Shown piece after piece: positions 63,754-64,000 of a stretch of DNA of 64,000 bases (its first letter is position 1; the number at the start of each line of letters is the position of its first letter). This DNA is from Cylicocyclus nassatus. Lineage: Eukaryota; Nematoda; Chromadorea; Rhabditida; Strongylidae. The notes under the pieces are model-generated. The model was not told where the DNA came from. It worked only from the letters and a program-made list of their open reading frames with translations, and did no database searches. Both the position numbers and the translations under genes were made by a program. The stretch covers positions 36,149,441 to 36,213,440 of the forward strand of contig CATQJL010000316.1 of the NCBI GenBank assembly GCA_958299035.1, in the 5' to 3' direction.

Positions 63754-64000
63754 CGGTACACTTGGAATTTTACATTTTGCAAGACTGCCCTTCAGCATTC
63801 CTTGCGATAAAATACGACAAACGCAAAATAAATTCCCGTTGTCTTTAATAGCACAAAGCTCCGCTGTAGCCTTGATTTTCCTTACTAAAATAGCCAAGAG
63901 GCAACGCTTCACTACTCAAAGTGACTTTACTCGCACATCCTTGATTGAAGCAGAGTCATAGCTTCGAGTTTAGAGTCTTGTAAAAATTCAAAAACAGAAT

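Overview
The window is eukaryotic DNA from a nematode, most likely a clade V (strongylid or hookworm-like) worm. The evidence is short exons bounded by GT...TTTCAG introns, an AT-rich background with long G and C homopolymer tracts, and a very high load of small palindromic DNA transposons. I see no bacterial gene organisation, no operon and no CRISPR array. The organism call is an inference from gene and repeat style, not a database match.

The host genes I can recognise all belong to one family, the secreted histidine acid phosphatases (branch 2 histidine phosphatases, the family of the C. elegans intestinal phosphatase PHO-1). They lie on the plus strand as a dispersed tandem cluster. (1) At 1-86 is the end of an exon of a gene that starts before the window. 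(2) At about 24704-27267 is a broken copy keeping three exons, one with an in-frame stop. (3) At 38582-58192 is an apparently intact gene with ten well-supported exons and a tentative eleventh, coding for about 421 residues. It has a signal peptide, the RHGDRSPT active-site motif and the HD motif. An open frame at 4863-5198 may be a very diverged relative. The intact gene spreads 1.27 kb of coding sequence over 19.6 kb because its introns are full of transposons.

Most of the rest is mobile DNA. A CR1-like non-LTR retrotransposon (about 17404-21925, minus) keeps ORF1 and ORF2, with one in-frame stop and one frameshift. A 5'-truncated RTE-type element (about 34493-36750, minus) is badly frameshifted. 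A young Penelope-like element (51525-54181) carries a GIY-YIG nuclease, 943-bp inverted arms and a 13-bp target duplication. A second, older Penelope-like relic lies at about 59770-60850 (minus). There are two 0.7-kb Helitrons and two short Helitron-like copies, two hAT-type elements with perfect 8-bp target duplications, and several PIF/Harbinger-type elements with TAA or TTA duplications. At least six long palindromic mariner-type MITEs have TTAGGTTG ends, and there are further TIR families.

Nesting gives relative ages. The CR1 and the Penelope element each sit inside a different copy of the same CAGGGTGTCCC-ended MITE family. A Harbinger-type element sits inside a mariner-type MITE within intron 6 of the phosphatase gene. 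No wholly novel multi-gene system is evident. The most interesting signals are the Penelope insertion, with a possible hammerhead-ribozyme-like core in its arms, the transposon-inflated phosphatase gene, and several multi-hairpin elements.
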